64,000 bases of DNA, taken from Dama dama (Eukaryota; Chordata; Mammalia; Artiodactyla; Cervidae). A program made the translations under genes and the position numbers. The stretch's first letter is position 1. Each line of letters begins with the position of its first letter. The notes under the pieces are model-generated. The model made no database searches and was not told where the DNA came from. It saw nothing but the letters and a program-made list of their open reading frames with translations. The stretch covers positions 56,743,001 to 56,807,000 of the forward strand of contig NC_083701.1 in assembly GCF_033118175.1 (NCBI RefSeq), read 5' to 3'. Shown in pieces: positions 11,417 to 23,320 of this stretch.

Positions 11417-11925
11417 GCTTGTTGGTTACTCCAAACGTGAATGCTAAACATTATGCCCAGCAATGTACACAGTATCCTTTGGTTCTTTGAAATTATGATC
11501 ATGCTACATAGTATGTGTGGAAAGAGCAAATTGGCCAAGATGGCATGTTCAGGCTCTCTCGCCCCACATTTTATAAATAATGACCATGTAACAGCTGAGA
11601 TCATTTGTAGCACTGCTCATGTGCATCAGGAGGTGCTCCCTTGGTCACAGGCTACTTTGTGCTGTATGCATATATAAGCTCCACCTAGAAAGCAGCGGCA
11701 TTTGCTACTGCATCATGGCTATGTCTGTTGGGTCAGCCACGAGAGAGGAGACTACATAGCATGTCTACTGTTACAGCTGCTGCAACAGCCAAGAAAGAAT
11801 AAACATGTCTGTAGTTCCTACAGCTCCTTGAGTTTCTTCCAGCTTCCTGCTTGCGCCTTGCCTACCCTGGTTTCAGCAAACAGTGTGAACAGCAAGACAA
11901 CTGGCATCACGGACAGGATAGGCGA
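11417..11925 (+). mobile_element. Candidate endogenous-retrovirus LTR with primer-binding-like site
   Basis: On the plus strand a TATATAAGC box (about 11671-11679) is followed 120 bases later by AATAAA (11798-11803), the layout of an LTR U3-R region. Near 11900-11917 TGGCATCACGGACAGGAT looks like a tRNA primer-binding site just past the LTR. No gag, pol or env sequence follows. Left boundary uncertain. This is inference from layout. Confidence 0.45.
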
Positions 11926-12258
11926 TAAAGGGGTGTAACGTTTAATTGGATATCTACAACATTCCAAACATTCTACTTGCTACTGGTGTTATAAGACCCA
12001 GTCTTCCTTCCACTTGCTTACAGTTTGGGGGGAGGCAAGGAAATTTCAGTCAACCATTCTTGATTTATAATAATGCTATGAAAAAGGTAAACACACAATG
12101 TTGTGAAACAACATGAGAGACCCATCAGAATGGTGGGATAATCTGGAAGTCTTCCTAAAAGGTGGTGCTAAGTTTTGAAGAACAAATATGGTATAGTTTG
12201 ACTTGCCCTGTGACCCTACTTCATAAACATGGGTTAATTTGTTATTTTAAAGGAATGC
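11926..12258. other. Unique sequence, possible old L2 relic
   Basis: ATAATGCTATGAAAAAGGTAAA and the region to 12,190 loosely resemble antisense L2. Too diverged to assert. Confidence 0.3.
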
Positions 12259-12395
12259 AGGACTTTCCTGATGGTTCAGTGGTTAAGACTTTGTGCTTCC
12301 AATGCAGGGGTTATGGATTCAATCCCTGGTTGGGGAACTAAGATCTCACATGCCTTGTGGCAAAGCCAAAATAAATAAAAATAATTAAAACATGT
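12259..12395 (+). mobile_element. CHR-2-like tRNA-derived SINE
   Basis: GACTTTCCTGATGGTTCAGTGG through TCAATCCCTGGTTGGGGAAC to an AATAAATAAAAATAATTAAAA tail. This is the cetartiodactyl tRNA SINE without a Bov core. The B-box-like GATTCAATCCC is preserved. Confidence 0.85.
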
Positions 12396-13084
12396 AAAAA
12401 ACCATTTAAAAGAAGAATGTTCTCTCCTAAGCCTATTCTCTTATACTTGCCTACTAGTCAAAAAACAAAATCAAAAAAAGCTAATGAAAAGCTAGAAACC
12501 ATAACTCTAAGAAAGTACTGCTCCACAAAGTACTTTATTTACTTATTTATGTGTAGTCTCGTTAACTTTGGCAACCACAGCGCACACATGAAACTAAAAA
12601 ATCAGCAATTCTCCAAGAATGTGGATAACTCTGAGAACTTGGTCCAACTGGTCTCCAGTAAAGGCCAGAGATGAGTCTGGTCTGGAAACTTTTTCTGGTC
12701 TATGGCAAAAGAAGGAGCTTGTGCTAGAATTTGAATCAATACACTGCTTCCTTCCTTGAGAAAACCTCGCTATGCAAAAGAAAGTTGGCTAATTCACATT
12801 TGGCACAAGCTTCTTATGTTGTCACAGACCAGTGACGACAAAGCCTGCACCCCAGTACTCTGAGTGACACTGATATAAATGAAAACCAAACAGGACAGTT
12901 CTCGTTCCCTCACGCCAATACCGAATCCCTCAGTGAGTCCTCTGTGTACCGCGTTTTGTGTCCTACCATCCATGTTCTGTGCCTATCCCCAAAGCAGCTT
13001 CTGTGACCCCTTCTGCCACTACAGTCATAGTCCAAACAAGACTTATTCCTCACACCCATCACAGCCACAGCCCACTCAGTGGTT
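12396..13084. other. Unique sequence
   Basis: No gene or clear repeat. Open frames at 12417-12674 and 12879-13097 lack coding support. Confidence 0.5.
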
Positions 13085-13590
13085 CCTCTTTTTCTGACTC
13101 TGTCCTGTGATTATCCTACCTTCTCGGCAGCCAGGGTGGAACTTCCAAATCTTCAGTTGGGTCAGATCACTCTTGGGCTTCACAAATGCCTTTAACATGC
13201 TCTAAGGACCGCTTTCCTGGTTCTCCTGCTGCCTCACTGGCTGCCGCTCCTTGGGCGCATGGCTTTTTCCTCCTTTGCTTCCCATTCTCTAAATGTTCCT
13301 CTACCCTGAGCCAGTCCTCAGATTCCTCCTTTTTTTAATCTCTGTACTATTGTTGTTCCTCAACCTCCAGGCTTGTCACGCTCTTTCACATTACCCATAT
13401 TTTTTATTGGAGTATCTTTTCCAAAGCCTTCACCTCTGTATGTGCTTAATGGCTGATCATTTCCACAAACCAGAATGTGATGTTGGTGAAAGCAGAGATT
13501 TCTCTGGATTTATTCACATTTTTTTTTCTACCTTTGGCAAAGAGTAAGCAATCGATTTACATACTAAATGAAAGAATGAATAAATGAGAA
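13085..13590 (+). mobile_element. L2 LINE 3' region (about 0.5 kb)
   Basis: CGGCAGCCAGGGTGGAACTTCC...GGGTCAGATCACTC matches the L2 ORF2 end in order, and the stretch closes with AAATGAAAGAATGAATAAATG, an L2-like 3' end. The middle is strongly diverged, so it may be two fragments. Confidence 0.5.
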
Positions 13591-15793
13591 TCCTCAAAAT
13601 TAATATGAAATGCAAACTACAATCAGTTTATTACACAGTTAGCAGAAGTGTATTACACAAAAATACATATTTCAAGAGATGGGGTTCCTATATATCAATT
13701 CCCATCAGGTACTCATTCATGCCAGGCTGTGGGGAACATCTGAACTTTGCCTGGACTTTCGTGCCCCAGACGTGGCTCCTCCGTGACGCATGCTTTTCTG
13801 TACAGGAGTGATCCCTTCCATGGGTCAGCGTCTGTACTGCACACAGCAGAGAACACTCAGGTTTTCTGTCGGCGATTGTACCAAGTACAAGGTTCAAACA
13901 TTCAGAGTCGCCACTTGAACTTCTGCAGACCTAGTTCTTCCTCGTCTTAATTTCACAAAACCGAAGGAGGCGCCTTGTCTTCCAATAGACTGTTCCTTGC
14001 ACAGATGAGTCCTCACTGCCCAGGAACCCCGGGTCTGCATGGCCCACCTGCCCCTGGGCTGCAGCCGTAGGTCCCGGCCAGCAACCTCCGCAACCGGCAC
14101 GGGCACAGTCACCGCAACAGCTGGTGCCCTCTGCCTCACTCCTTTCCGTAGGCGAACAGGCAGACTGAGCTGCAAATGCACAGGAAACTCGCGGCACTGA
14201 AGTGTGCATTCCAGTCACTTCCCAGCACAAGACCGCGAGGTCTCCATGTAGCCGGAACCAACCCCGGGGGCTCTGTTCTCTCAGCTCTGTTTTCTTACAG
14301 ACATGATAACTGATAAAAACCCAAATACTTGGAGGCAAACCTCAAATTTAGGTTTATCTGCTAATTCGTGTTTATTAATCAATCTCTGGATACAAAGGTG
14401 AGAACTGTTTTGGTTTTTTGGGGGTTTTTTTGTCACCAAGGCAATAGTTTATTAAGCCATCAGTTCACTAAACACAGCACAACAGAGTTTCATTACCTTC
14501 CTGCTACTTTCTCTTGTGCAGCATTTTTCTTTTGAAAATGTGATGTTTTTCTCCATTAAATTACCTGGGAAGGAGAAATCTATTTTTTTCTATTACGGGA
14601 GCACAAGGGATAATAAAAACCTCTGCACATTCTATGATATCTAATAGAAACCTGGTGTTTGTTGTATTTTCTCTTCTAAATGGAAGACAGTAAGCTAACC
14701 AAGATGTTTCTTTACATATTTGGAGACCATTCTGGCCATATCCTGGAAGATAATGTTTTCTGGTCACTGAATAATGATTTACAGAGTACCTCTCCTTCCA
14801 GCTTAGGAACCAGGTTCTATTATTAGCTAAAGGGCTTATCTTCTAACCCTTCTGAGCAGAAATTATTATCCATGAGACAAGCATCAATGTAACGAGTCTT
14901 AATAATGTCTCTAATTCCCCTAGCCTCCTTTAAGCCATGAACAATCCTAATTTATAGATGTTTCATGAATCTTTTCAGAAAGAAACCATGAAAAAAAAAA
15001 TTAAGCCACTAGCAGAAACTTGTGTCAGAAATGTTATTACAGACCCTCTGCTTTCCACTTTTGGTTCTCAGGACACTTGAAGTGCTCTTTTTCATTAGCA
15101 TACTGTTCATTTGCTCTTCCCTGTCTTTAAAAGGAAATGCCTTTAAGAAACCAATACCTAAGATACCAAATGGAATGAAGCAGTTGCAGAACTGTGCATC
15201 CAGAATGACTGACTCATATTTTCTAGCTATTTAACATCCAAACAAGAAATTAAATGTCTTTCATTGCTGAGTTACTAGAAATAGAGGCTAATCTGTCTTT
15301 TATTATTGTTACTGCTTGTTCCTCTAATCTTGTTATCCATGATAGAGACCACTAATGGGGCTGTAATATCTTATTTGTTGAACACTGGACCTTAGAATGC
15401 CTCATGGTAAAAGCAAATGCATCACAGATAAATGTACCCATGGATTTCAGATGGCAAGGCTGTAACTAGGAACCAGCCTGCTACCATTTAGGTGTGTTTC
15501 TTAATACAGAGCAGCACTGTCTCCCACTTCTGTATATGGGAAAGACTAGGATGCTACTATCTCAGAAGCTGATTTCAAAGACCCAAGGCTATTTAAAGGA
15601 AATGGCAACAGGAGGAAAGGTGAGCATATCCTTTGGTCTCCCTCATAAACTTTCTGGCTCAGGCAATAGAAATTTTCAAAGCCCTCACTCTACACCAAAT
15701 GACTTACTCAGACCTCTCCCTTCCTGCTGCCATTTTAGTAGAAGGAGAGTTTATGGGAAGCATTTATGCTTTAATTATTTTATTTAAAAGTAA
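13591..15793. other. Unique sequence; moderately GC-rich at 13.95-14.27 kb
   Basis: The 14.0-14.25 kb part is GC-richer with some CpG but is too short to call an island. Overlapping open frames on the minus strand (13894-14181, 13931-14338) reflect this composition. No splice-supported exon seen. Confidence 0.45.
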
Positions 15794-15964
15794 TGGGGAC
15801 TTCCCTGGTGGTCCAGTGGATTAGACTCTGTGCTCTCAATGCAGCGGACCTGGGTTTGATCCCTGGTCAGGGAACTAGATCTCACATGCTGCAACTAAAG
15901 ATACTGCATGCCACAACTCAGACCCAGCACACCCAAATAATAAATAAATATTTTAAAAATAAAT
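15794..15964 (+). mobile_element. CHR-2-like tRNA-derived SINE
   Basis: GGGACTTCCCTGGTGGTCCAG through GGGTTTGATCCCTGGTCAGG to an AATAAATAAATATTTT tail. An 8-bp target-site duplication AAAAGTAA lies at 15786-15793 and 15965-15972. Confidence 0.9.
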
Positions 15965-15979
15965 AAAAGTAACAAAATC

Positions 15980-16470
15980 TAGCTTACATTAGCTTAAATA
16001 GAAGTGAGAAAATGGGCTCATGCCACTGAAATATTCAGGAGTCTTACTGACTTCAGGTGTGGTCAGATCAATAGGTTGACATGTGACTTTTCATCTCATT
16101 TCTGTTTCCTCTGGACAAGCTTCATTTTTAGGCAGGCTTTCTCCATTCGATAACAAAGATGGCCACCAGCAGCTCTAGATAGGATCCTAACAACTCTGTT
16201 CCCCCATGAGAAAGACGGCATTGTTTCTGCACTCTGTCAAAATCCCAGGGAGTGCTCTCATCATCCTGCCAGCTGGGATCACACACCCAGCCCTTGAACA
16301 AACCACGGTCGCTGCAGGTGGGGGCCTGTGGCTGGCTGGGTCACATGTTCACCCTGGGGCAACAGGAGCAAAGGAGGGAGGTTCACTCTGCATCAACTGC
16401 AGGACTGAAAGGCTGATTCTAAGGGTGGGGCAGTCCACAAAGGAATTCTGCACAGACAAAAAAAAAAAAA
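15980..16470 (+). mobile_element. Ancient MER-class repeat
   Basis: AAAGATGGCCACCAGCAGCTC, TCAAAATCCCAGGGAGTGCTC and GCTGGGTCACATGTTCACCC occur in the order seen in a widespread old mammalian repeat. Related fragments lie near 37,346, 39,912 and 54,641. I do not know its formal name. An A18 run (about 16459-16477) marks the right side. The open frame 16206-16538 is inside it. Confidence 0.45.
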
Positions 16471-16477
16471 AAAAAGG

Positions 16478-17670
16478 ACCTTTTCACAGGAGTACATTCT
16501 CAAATAAAGGACCTAAAATAGAGAACAAAGCCCTCTGATGTTATGGTTAGGCTGAGGCTCTTGTTGACATCATGCATAAAGATGCCAAACACACAGAAAA
16601 ATGACTCTCTGTAACTGCTTTAGTCACCTCCTCTGAATATCCTTGTCTCCAGGTCCTTTCAAAGTCCTCCTTCACAATGTAGAATCCATAAGAATCCTTC
16701 TAGATCTTCTGTGTACTAGGTAAAAAGAACTGGGGCATTAATAATGAGCCACTTAAGTACAGGTGGATGCTGGCCATTTCGGCACAGGTTGCCTCAGCTT
16801 CATGTGAAACCTTGCAGAAATTGCACAGAAGGGGACACACAGATCCTGGTTTGGCAGCTTGAGAGGGAAGAATGTTCTTGCTGTTCATGTCCAATGCCTC
16901 CATGAGAATAATACAATCATCTGGTAATTGACTCATCCCCTCCGATAGCTAATATTAAAATGAGGCAAGAGCTGTTCCACTTAACCTCTGGACAAAATGT
17001 TGCCATTTGAAAAAATGTTTACATGAAATAAAAACTGTATTTTACATTCTTACTGACATGATCAAAATATTGCAAGAATTTTTAATTCAGAGTAGTGGTT
17101 AAGAAGGCCACAGAGACAACAGTGTTCAAAATTACAAGTCAGTTCCATTCAATTATGGCAATGATACCTCCAGTCTTTTATAATGAGGTTCGAATAAATA
17201 GGTAAACAATGGCAGATAAAATAACAGGCAGACACTTGAGTGATTTTAATAACCCTTTCTTTTAAAGACTGAAGATGTTATAAGAGCTTTTATAATGGAA
17301 ACTTTACGAAGAAGTCTTCAAAGGCAAATGACAAAGGCAAGTGGTTTAGAATTCCCTCAGTTCAGAACCTCAAAGAAATAAGTAATTTAATCTTGGTGCT
17401 GAGACCAAAAGCCTGCTACCCAGAAGTGAAGGAATACTTGTAATAATGTATATGTATTATGGTATACATGTCATGTTCCCTGTATTTAAACAGCAGACTT
17501 TTCAAGGTGAAAGGCATTCTACTTTTGCTTAATGTCATCTGTTCTCTTGGAAAAGAAATAGTGTTACTTCTGTGTCAATAAGAATAGTTGATTATGTCAA
17601 TCTCTGTTTCAAAGATCAAAATCCACAGCCTGGCCAAGAAAATCCAGTATTGTCTGACGCTGGCTTCTCT
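16478..17670. other. Unique sequence
   Basis: AT-rich; no gene or repeat recognised. Confidence 0.5.
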
Positions 17671-17950
17671 TTCCACCTCCATTTGGTACCACCCTGACCC
17701 TTGACCCAGCCACACTGATCATCTTTCACTTACTCATAAGCGCCAAGCTGTTTCTTCTGCTTGGGACACCTCTCTATTCCTGCCCCCAGCTCCACCCCTC
17801 CAGCCTTCAATTAGAGAGCTCCTCTTTCCTCCTGGTCAGATCCCACATCTGTACAGCCTCCTACCCCACTTAGCTGCTGTTTTAAGCTCCTTCCTACACT
17901 ACAGCTAGCAACCTCCCCCCAGTACCCACAGAGGCAGGGACAAGTCAGCT
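17671..17950 (+). mobile_element. L2 LINE fragment
   Basis: CGCCAAGCTGTTTCTTCTGC...GACACCTCTCTATTCCTGCC...CCTCTTTCCTCCTGGTCAG follows the L2 3' coding and UTR order. Diverged. Confidence 0.5.
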
Positions 17951-19894
17951 CTGCCCCTCATTTTATGTATATGGTCAGCACATATTCAGATTCCAAACAT
18001 TTTTTAGAAAAATGTTCCATCGCAGCCTACAATAATGTCTCCCAGAAAGTATATTTCAGTCAAAACATACTTTGGGCAGATTTCACAGTGATCTGCAGTC
18101 TTTCCACATTCAGGAAGGTCATAGAAAGAACACTACAGTAACTTCAGGAAAAATTCCCAGATTTTGAGGTTTTGCAGACCAGACCTAGATCAGTGAAAGA
18201 AGTTAAACGAAGGCAGATTATATTCGAAAAGAGGCAAAACCTCCTGTCAGGGTTGTCAAAAATGAAATAAGCTATCCTGAGATAATTTAGACAATCTACT
18301 TTCTTAATGGATATGTAAATATTTTTGTAAACTATAACTCACAGGGAAGCAATCCTCCCATCCCTCAGGGGTCCAAGGGAAGCCCCACTTGCCCACTAGC
18401 ACTGCTGGCATTTAAGTCACCCAAGTGGTTCACTCTGGAGTGACAGTGTTTATAAGAAAGTTTGAAAGATAATAAAAGTAAAAATATAAAAATCTTGGCA
18501 AGGGAGACATGTTCACTGAAATCTTACCTGACCTGCCAGGGAACTGAATCACAAGTAGAAAAAGAGCTCTGACCTGCAGCTCTGAAGTTAAGATACCAGT
18601 CCGCCTAGAATTCACAAACACGAGAGTGGAAGTCACCAGCCTGACCCCTGTTACAGCTGCTGGTCTCCCCAGCAAGGGCCCCAGAGGCCCAGAGCCACAG
18701 ACGTGGGATGGAGTTCTAAGACCAAGGCCCTCTAACAGGCCAGATCAAAAGGCATCACAGCATCTCCTTCTAAGGCTGCACTGGCCCCCACTCGAGGAGA
18801 GGCCTCTCAAAGAAGCCACAGAAGATTTACGGATCCTGAAAAACATGTCCACTGCCCTCCCCAACAAACATGAACACTGCCAGGACCACTGCTTCCTATG
18901 GAATGGCACAGCTGCATCTGGCAGATCAGGCCCATGTGCAGAGTGCAAACAGACACTCAACAGCTCCAGCTTCCCAGTCCCAGCCCTCTGCTGCGAGTCC
19001 AAGAAAGGTTCCGGGTTCCTGTGTGATGTTACGAATCCCTCTAGGAGTCTGTCTGAGTCTGTGACTTCAAAGAATGAGATACATAGGATTACAAAGGAAA
19101 TGAAATAGAATGAAACAGTTATCAAATTATAAAAGAATGAATTTGTGACATGTTTCTTTTTCTAATACTCTAAATAAAAAGATCCAACAGCAGATCTAAT
19201 AATAAACATACTTTCAAAGCAGGAATGAGCACAGATGATTTTTAAAAGTATCTCTACCAACAATTGTAATGAAATATGATATTATCTGTAATTATCTGCT
19301 GACAAGGTCACAGGTACGGCGATGCTACTATGGTTTGTGACCTACACCCATAACGAAGGACAATGCTAAATTTCAGTTAGAGGTTAACAACAGTAAAGAT
19401 GTCATTTTCTGCATCCAAGTTTGTGCAACTGAATTCTATCCATGCCTATGAACTATAGCTTAGGAGCCGCCAGTTCAGAAGATTATTAGATGAATTCTAA
19501 AGATACTTTAACCTTGATGAGTCTATGACCAACTTGACACAAGTTTAGGGTAGGGGGAAAAAAAAATCTAGATACATTTATAGAGGGCTTTGAGTTTTAA
19601 AAATAGAGTAGTTTATACATCAATAGTATTTTATGTGGTAAAATGAAAAAAACTTAGATCATACATAGGACTGTCTTCTTGCTGAGCAAATTATGACCTC
19701 TAAATCTCTCCTAGCCTCACAATCAGCCCCTTTAATTATCCTGCTTTCTACATAACTGTCTTGATCTACTTTCGAGCCTCTGCATTTCCTAAAGTGCCAT
19801 GTTTTCCATGAAATATTCACAGCCCCCTCCCTGATGGTTACTTTCCCTGATCACTGGCACAGCAATGAGGTCAGCGCATTCCTTCTGCTCCTTT
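17951..19894. other. Unique sequence with two-strand open frames at 18.6-19.1 kb
   Basis: The 18,620-19,110 part is GC-richer and open on both strands (160 codons plus, 126 codons minus). The plus frame starts at GTG; its first ATG comes about half-way. No family match, no clear donor or acceptor. I do not call a gene. Confidence 0.4.
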
Positions 19895-20012
19895 TCATTG
19901 TAGAATCCTAGTCTGTGGAATACCACCGCAGTTGGTTTATCCATTCCCCAAATGATGGGCCTCTGCATAGCTACCAATATTTAGCAATTATGAACATGGC
20001 TGCTATATCTGA
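19895..20012 (-). mobile_element. L1 LINE fragment
   Basis: TACCACCGCAGTTGGTTTATCC...CATGGCTGCTAT is antisense to the ORF2 C-terminal end of L1. Short and diverged. Confidence 0.5.
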
Positions 20013-20104
20013 GTTCTCCGGGCCTACGCTCACTCTTACGCCTTATAAACCTGGACCTTGGGCTGGCTTTTCCTCACCCTTTCTGCCCCACTCTCCTCCC
20101 ACAG

Positions 20105-20214
20105 CAACCAGACCATGCTCCGGATCTGGGGACAGATCTCGGCTTTGTACCAGCGCACGGTCCTGGGCTCAGTGGGGTTTCTGCGCCTTCCCCAGCGGTT
20201 TAAAGTTTTTGTTG
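20105..20214 (+). other. Possible exon-like segment (weak)
   Basis: A pyrimidine-rich tract ending CTCCTCCCACAG precedes the segment, and TTG/GTAAGA follows, so both look like usable splice sites. An ATG at 20115-20117 opens a frame beginning MLRIWGQISALYQRTV that runs to the donor (33 codons plus one base). It is basic and hydrophobic, like a mitochondrial leader, but I recognise no protein. The frame is also open upstream of the acceptor. May be chance. Confidence 0.15.
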
Positions 20215-20410
20215 GTAAGAGAAGAATGTGGAGCTGCAAGTGGGATTCTACATCTGTTTTCAGGGGCAGCCTCGCACTATACACACACCTGTGAAACCAA
20301 CACAATCTCTTTCTTAACTTCCCTGCCCTCAAACTCTGGAATGCACTGAGCCGAAGCCCATGGGAAAGAACTTGTGCACTTCCACGTGGACTCTAAAACA
20401 TGATACACAT

Positions 20411-20549
20411 GAGACTTCCTTGGGTTCAGTGGTTAAGACTTTATGTTTCCAAAGCAGGGTTCAACTCCTGGTCAGGGAACTAAGATCCCACATGCCACGC
20501 AGGAGAGCCTCCCAAAAGTTTTTTTTTTTTAATTTTAATTAAAAAAAAA
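20411..20549 (+). mobile_element. CHR-2-like tRNA-derived SINE
   Basis: GAGACTTCCTTGGGTTCAGTGG to CAACTCCTGGTCAGGGAAC and an A/T-rich tail. Directly followed by an L1 3' end. Confidence 0.85.
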
Positions 20550-20897
20550 TATGATGTAAGTGAACTTACTTACAAAACAAAACAGACATGGAAAACAAAT
20601 GTATGATTACCACAGGGGAAAGCAGAGGAAGATAAATTAGGAGTTTGGGATTAGCAGATACAAACTATTATGAATAAAATAGACAAACAAGGTCCTACTA
20701 TATAGCACACAGAATTATATTCAATCTTCCTGTAAAAACATCATAATGGAAAGAAATATATGTATGTGTATAAAAGAAGAAATATATGCATGTATAATGA
20801 AAAAGAATACATGTATATATAACTGGATCTCTTTGCTATACACCAGAAACTAATACACACGGTAAATCAATGATACTTCAACAACAACAAAAAAAGA
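20550..20897 (+). mobile_element. L1 LINE 3' UTR
   Basis: TTGGGATTAGCAGATACAAAC, ACAAGGTCCTACTATATAGC and CTATACACCAGAAACTAATAC are diagnostic of the cetartiodactyl L1 3' end, closing in CTTCAACAACAACAAAAAAAG. Coding part is absent: 5' truncated. Confidence 0.8.
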
Positions 20898-21096
20898 CTT
20901 TGTGAGAGAATGCAAACTCCCCTTGCATCTATGCTCTCACGTATTCTCAGCTATCTTGTCAGTCCTCACTTAACTTTCAAAAACTTTTCAAAATATTTTA
21001 CATTTTTCTTATTTGCTTTCTAAAATCACTTTTTTATTATTATCTTTAGTTGCAATAAAACACGCATAATATAAAACTTATGATCTTCACCATTTT

Positions 21097-22078
21097 GACA
21101 TTCAGGGCTATGTTCCTGCGTTGCTGGAGAATTTGCGTGGTATGTCTTGCTCTAAAACTTATTGGCTCTTGGGTGGTGGTTGGTTTCAGTGTAGGTATGG
21201 AGGTTTTTGGACGGTCACTTATTACTTAAAGTTCCATGTAGTCAGGAGTTTTCTGGTGTTCTCAGGTTTTGGGCGTAAGTCTCCTGCCTCTGGATTTCAG
21301 TTTTATTCTTCCTGTAGTCTCAGGACTTCTCCAACTATACAGCACTGATAATAAAACTTCTAGGTTAATGGCGAAAAGATTCTCCCCCGTTGGGGACACC
21401 CAGAGAGGTTCACAGAGTCACATGAAGAAGAGGAGAGGGAGGAGGGAGATAGAGATGAACAGGAGGAGAAAAAGGGGGACTCAAGAGGAGAGAGACAGAT
21501 CTACGCAGCTGTCTGTTCCCAGAGTGTTCTCCGTATCCCAGACACCTACAAAGATTCACAGAATTGGATTGGGAAGAGAAGGGGAAAGGAGGAAATAGAG
21601 GTGTTCTGAGGTAGAAAACAGAGAGTCAAGATTGGGAGAGAATAATCTTCGGTTTAAAAATAGGGCTTCTCTTCTTTTTTTTTTTTTGTAAGGTTATAGT
21701 GTATTGAAAATGAAAATTAAGGAGTAGTAGAGGAGTACTAGAGGACTTTAAAAGAAATAAGAGAAAAAGAAAAAAAAGAGGAAAAAAAAAAGAAAAATAG
21801 AAAATAGAAGAGAAAAAGGAAAGAAAAAAAAAGAAGAAAAAAGAAAAAAAAAAAGAAAGAAAGAAAGAAAAAAAAAATTTTTTTTTCCCTAATTAAAAAA
21901 ATCGTAAAAATCTCCTTTCGAAGACAATGGGCTGCTTTTCTGGGCGCCTGATGACCTCAGCTAGCGATCAGAAGTTGTTTTGCGAAGTTTGCTCTGCGTT
22001 CAGTTATTCTTTTGATGAACTTGTAGGAGAGAAAGTGGTCTCCCAGTCCTGCTCCTCCGCCATCTTGGCTCCTCCTCC
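21097..22078 (-). mobile_element. Bovine-type L1 5' UTR fragment, no ORFs
   Basis: On the minus strand the element starts GGAGGAGCCAAGATGGCGG (22,078 leftward), the 5' end of the ruminant L1. It continues through AGCAGCCCATTGTCTTCGAA, a purine-rich stretch, and the segment ending in GCAACGCAGGAACATAGCCC just before ORF1 would begin. Neither ORF1, ORF2 nor a poly(A) tail is present. It has a perfect 15-bp duplication GATCTTCACCATTTT at 21082-21096 and 22079-22093. Internal parts of the 5' UTR are also missing. Confidence 0.8.
21664..21892 (+). repeat. Purine-rich A/G tract
   Basis: Over 200 bases of A and AG runs (AGAAAGAAAGAAAGAAAAAA and similar) after a T12 run. It belongs to the L1 5' UTR fragment and is low complexity. 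Confidence 0.85.
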
Positions 22079-22545
22079 GATCTTCACCATTTTAAGTGTA
22101 CAGTTGAGTGGCATTAAATCCACTCACCATGTTGAGCAACCATCACCGCTGTCCATCTCCAGAAGGCTTTCCATCATCTTGCAAAACTGAAATGTATCCA
22201 TTAACCAAGAGCTTCCCATTTCCTCCTCCCTCCAGTCCCTGACAACTACCATTCTACTTTTTATCTTCATGACAGTCTGAGGTACCTTAAACAGTCAAGG
22301 AAGAAAAGTGGAATCATATAAGAATTTGTCTTTTTGTGACTGATTTCTTTTACTCACATAATGTCTTCAAGGTTCATCCATGTTATAGCATGTATCAGGT
22401 TTCTCTTCCTTTTTAAGGGTGAATAATGTTCTATTATATATATATGCCACATTTTGTTTATTCATTCATCTATCAGTAGATACTTGAGTTGCTTCCACCC
22501 CATGTCTACTGTGACTAATGCTGTGAACACAGGCATACTCTTCTT

Positions 22546-23320
22546 ATCTACTTTTATGTATTTGCTCTTCCTGTGTTCCAGCACAGGTAAAAGGGTTCAT
22601 GCCCCATATCTCCTTAGAGGGACTTGTCCTTCTCTGATTCCAGTTCACTTGCTTATCTTGTGAGCTCAGTTCTTGATGGGCCCCAGACAAGTTAAGATTT
22701 TGTATATTATTCAGCTTTTTCTCATTGTGATGGTAGGAGTGATTTCTTGGGGCTTTCTCCATCTTAAGTGGAAACCAGACTTCTGCACTTTGTTTCATTT
22801 TAAAAAAATAATGAGGGAACAGTGGGAAGATAGAAGAAGAATCAGATGGAGGGACGTTACTAAAAGAGATATTAATGCACATCTTTATATTTTCTAATTT
22901 AGACAGTCACCAGACAAAAGCAAATATCAAGACCTAGAAATCTAAGTAGGTATTTAGGAATATGGAAGTAAACACCAGGGGAAAAAAACTGGTTGTTTCC
23001 TATGAAAAGGAACTGAAGATGATGAGCACCGGAGGAGAAGACTGTTAGTTATATCATATGCCTTGTAGAAAATTTTGACTTTCTAAACATGCACATGTAT
23101 AAAATTTGTTGAAAAGCTTAAAATTTTTTTTCAGTATTATAACTGATTCCCCGAGGTGGCAAATGCAAAAAAAAAAGAAAAACTCCTTTTTCTTTTTGAA
23201 GTCTGGGCCCCATGACATGGAGAAAACAACAGAAAGAGAATTATATAAATTAATATGACATTCATTCTATCAATGTAAGAACCTACCTTGAAAGCCAGAA
23301 AAGCAATTTTGAATTGCTTT
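22546..23320. other. Unique sequence
   Basis: No gene seen. Open frames on both strands at 22544-22897 lack support. Confidence 0.5.

Larger units (their letters stand above)
21055..22545 (-). mobile_element. Old L1 (L1M-type) 3' end, split by a younger L1 piece
   Basis: Antisense pieces AATATAAAACTTATGATCTTC (21,069 on) and AAGTGTACAGTTGAGTGGCATT...GGTTCATCCATGTTATAGCATG...CACATTTTGTTTATTCATTC (22,092-22,545) form the 3' UTR and ORF2 end of an ancient L1. They become contiguous when 21,097-22,078 is removed. ORFs are decayed. Confidence 0.75.

Noticed and set aside
21269..21598. Arg/Glu-rich 109-codon frame resembling a nuclear protein
   Set aside because: Lies in the antisense L1 5' UTR purine-rich part; no coding role.
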